Assembly (NCBI GenBank): GCA_958354085.1
Contig: CATWUX010000051.1
Span: 1 to 13,711, forward strand
DNA from: an uncultured Oscillospiraceae bacterium
GTDB lineage: Bacteria > Bacillota > Clostridia > Oscillospirales > Acutalibacteraceae
Reading direction: 5' to 3'
DNA: 13,711 bases
The notes under the pieces were generated by a model, which searched no databases, had not been told where the DNA came from, and saw only the letters and a program-made list of their open reading frames with translations. Below are positions 12,851-13,711 of this stretch, in pieces (positions within the stretch are counted from its first letter, which is position 1; each line of letters opens with the position of its first letter). Made by a program: the position numbers and the translations under genes.

Positions 12851-13711
12851 TTACGCAGACGGCAATTCGGTATCCGGCAGCCAAAAAGCGAACTCGCAAT
12901 ATTCGCCCTCTGCCGACCGCACGACGATCTCACCGTGGTGCAAATTGATGACCGTCTTGACGATATACAGCCCCAAACCGACGCCGCTCTTATCCAAGCT
13001 GCGCGATTTATCGGTTTTATAGAACCGTTCAAAAATATGCGGCAGCTCCTGCGGCGGAATCCCCATGCCGCTGTTGCGGATCGTGCAGAAAACGCGCCCG
13101 TCTTTTTTCTCCAGCGTGATGCGGATATACCCGCCCTCGTTGGTGAATTTTGTCGCGTTATCCAGCAAGTTATACACAACCTGCCCGATCAGATCATAGT
13201 CGCCGGTGACCTCCATACGCGGACAATCCTCCAGCCCTTCGATCGCAATGTTTTTGCTGTCGATACGCTGCTCGAAGGACAGCAGCGCGTTGCAGGTCAC
13301 CTCGGTCAGATCGAAGCGTACCGGCGTGATGCGCAGCTCGCCGTTGTCGATGCGGGACAGATCCAGCATCGCCTTGACCAGGCGGGACAACCGTTTTACC
13401 TCATCGGATACGATCTTCAGATAGTATTTATGCTTTTCCGGCGGAATCGTGCCGTCCAAAATCCCGTCAATAAACCCGGCGATCGTGGTCATCGGGGTTT
13501 TCAGCTCATGGGACACGTTCGCCACAAAGCTGCGGCGCATCCCCTCCACCGAGGACAGCGACACCGCCATGGAATTGAGCGCTGCGGCCAGCTCGGCCAC
13601 CTCGTCTTTGCCTTTGACCGGGATCCGACAGCTGAAATCGCCTTCCCCGAACCGCCGTGTGGCCGCCGCCATCTGGCGCAGCGGACGAACCAGCCGGTAG
13701 GTCATCGCGTA
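12851..13711 (-). CDS. Sensor histidine kinase (HAMP-HisKA-HATPase), 5' end outside the window
   Basis: The frame is open to the window edge and begins within or just before a HAMP domain (YRLVRPLRQMAAATRRFGEGDFSCRI), so the membrane-spanning sensor part and the true start lie beyond 13711. Residues are numbered from the internal Met at 13705. A HisKA domain has SHELKTP with phospho-acceptor His66. A HATPase domain has an N box, NLLDNATKF (179-187), a G1 box RNSGMGIP (210-217), an F box FERFYKTD (225-232) and a G2 box GVGLGLYIVK (241-250). The G1 aspartate is Asn211 (AAC). The kinase would phosphorylate a response regulator presumably encoded upstream of it, outside the window. HAMP plus this class of transmitter resembles the PhoR/WalK/CssS/ResE group. 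With htrA directly downstream, an envelope-stress role is likely but not proven. The C-terminus ends in ELPSA with no extra domain. Confidence 0.95.
   Translation of the reverse strand, partial: YAMTYRLVRPLRQMAAATRRFGEGDFSCRIPVKGKDEVAELAAALNSMAVSLSSVEGMRRSFVANVSHELKTPMTTIAGFIDGILDGTIPPEKHKYYLKIVSDEVKRLSRLVKAMLDLSRIDNGELRITPVRFDLTEVTCNALLSFEQRIDSKNIAIEGLEDCPRMEVTGDYDLIGQVVYNLLDNATKFTNEGGYIRITLEKKDGRVFCTIRNSGMGIPPQELPHIFERFYKTDKSRSLDKSGVGLGLYIVKTVINLHHGEIVVRSAEGEYCEFAFWLPDTELPSA

Noticed and set aside
1..13711. CRISPR array, tRNA, rRNA, insertion sequence or phage genes
   Set aside because: No regularly spaced repeats, no transposase or integrase motifs and no RNA gene signatures were found by reading both strands.

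Overview
The window looks like a chromosomal segment of an anaerobic Firmicute in class Clostridia, probably a gut member of the Oscillospiraceae/Ruminococcaceae. The evidence is a full-length pyruvate:ferredoxin oxidoreductase of the one-chain anaerobic type, canonical AGGAGG-like ribosome binding sites, sigma-A-type promoters with 17-bp spacers, strong intrinsic terminators, and a histidine kinase next to htrA. The taxonomic call is an inference from gene content. No marker gene such as rRNA is present. Most of the window (about 3.3 kb onward) is moderately GC-rich with strong codon bias. The first 3.3 kb, and above all the membrane protein at 1632-3254, is visibly more AT-rich.

Layout. 1-1275 (+): the C-terminal 424 residues of an FAD-dependent oxidoreductase whose 5' end is outside the window. 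1276-1631: a non-coding stretch with a perfect 36-bp palindrome, a minus-strand promoter overlapping that palindrome, and the promoter of the next gene. 1632-3254 (+): a polytopic GT-C-like membrane protein. 3390-4583 (+): a minimal DEAD-box RNA helicase with its own promoter, a leader of about 110 nt, and a terminator. 4638-4985 (-): a TIGR04076-family small cysteine-containing protein of unknown function. 5123-6502 (-): a CNNM/HlyC-CorC ion transporter with a consensus promoter and a terminator. 6503-6876: a divergent intergenic region rich in dyad symmetries. 6877-10443 (+): pyruvate:ferredoxin oxidoreductase (nifJ), ending in a 16-bp-stem terminator. 10596-11183 (+): a P-loop kinase-like protein. 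11175-11240: a perfect 30-bp-arm bidirectional terminator shared with the convergent gene. 11245-12735 (-): a membrane-anchored HtrA-type serine protease. 12851-13711 (-): the C-terminal part of a sensor histidine kinase, 5' end outside the window.

How the genes relate. Most genes appear to be single transcription units with their own promoter and/or terminator, so this is ordinary housekeeping chromosome rather than one pathway. The clearest functional pair is the histidine kinase followed by htrA. This order is typical of cell-envelope stress two-component loci (compare cssRS/htrA and the walRK-htrC neighbourhood of Bacillus subtilis). The gap between the two genes carries repeats just upstream of an extended -10 promoter that lacks a -35 box, which suggests direct control of the protease by the partner response regulator.

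I found no CRISPR array, tRNA, rRNA, insertion sequence, phage gene or evident defence system. The observations most worth a second look are the repeat-plus-promoter arrangement before htrA, the 36-bp palindrome at 1440-1475, and the dyad cluster upstream of nifJ. None of them amounts to a demonstrated new system.
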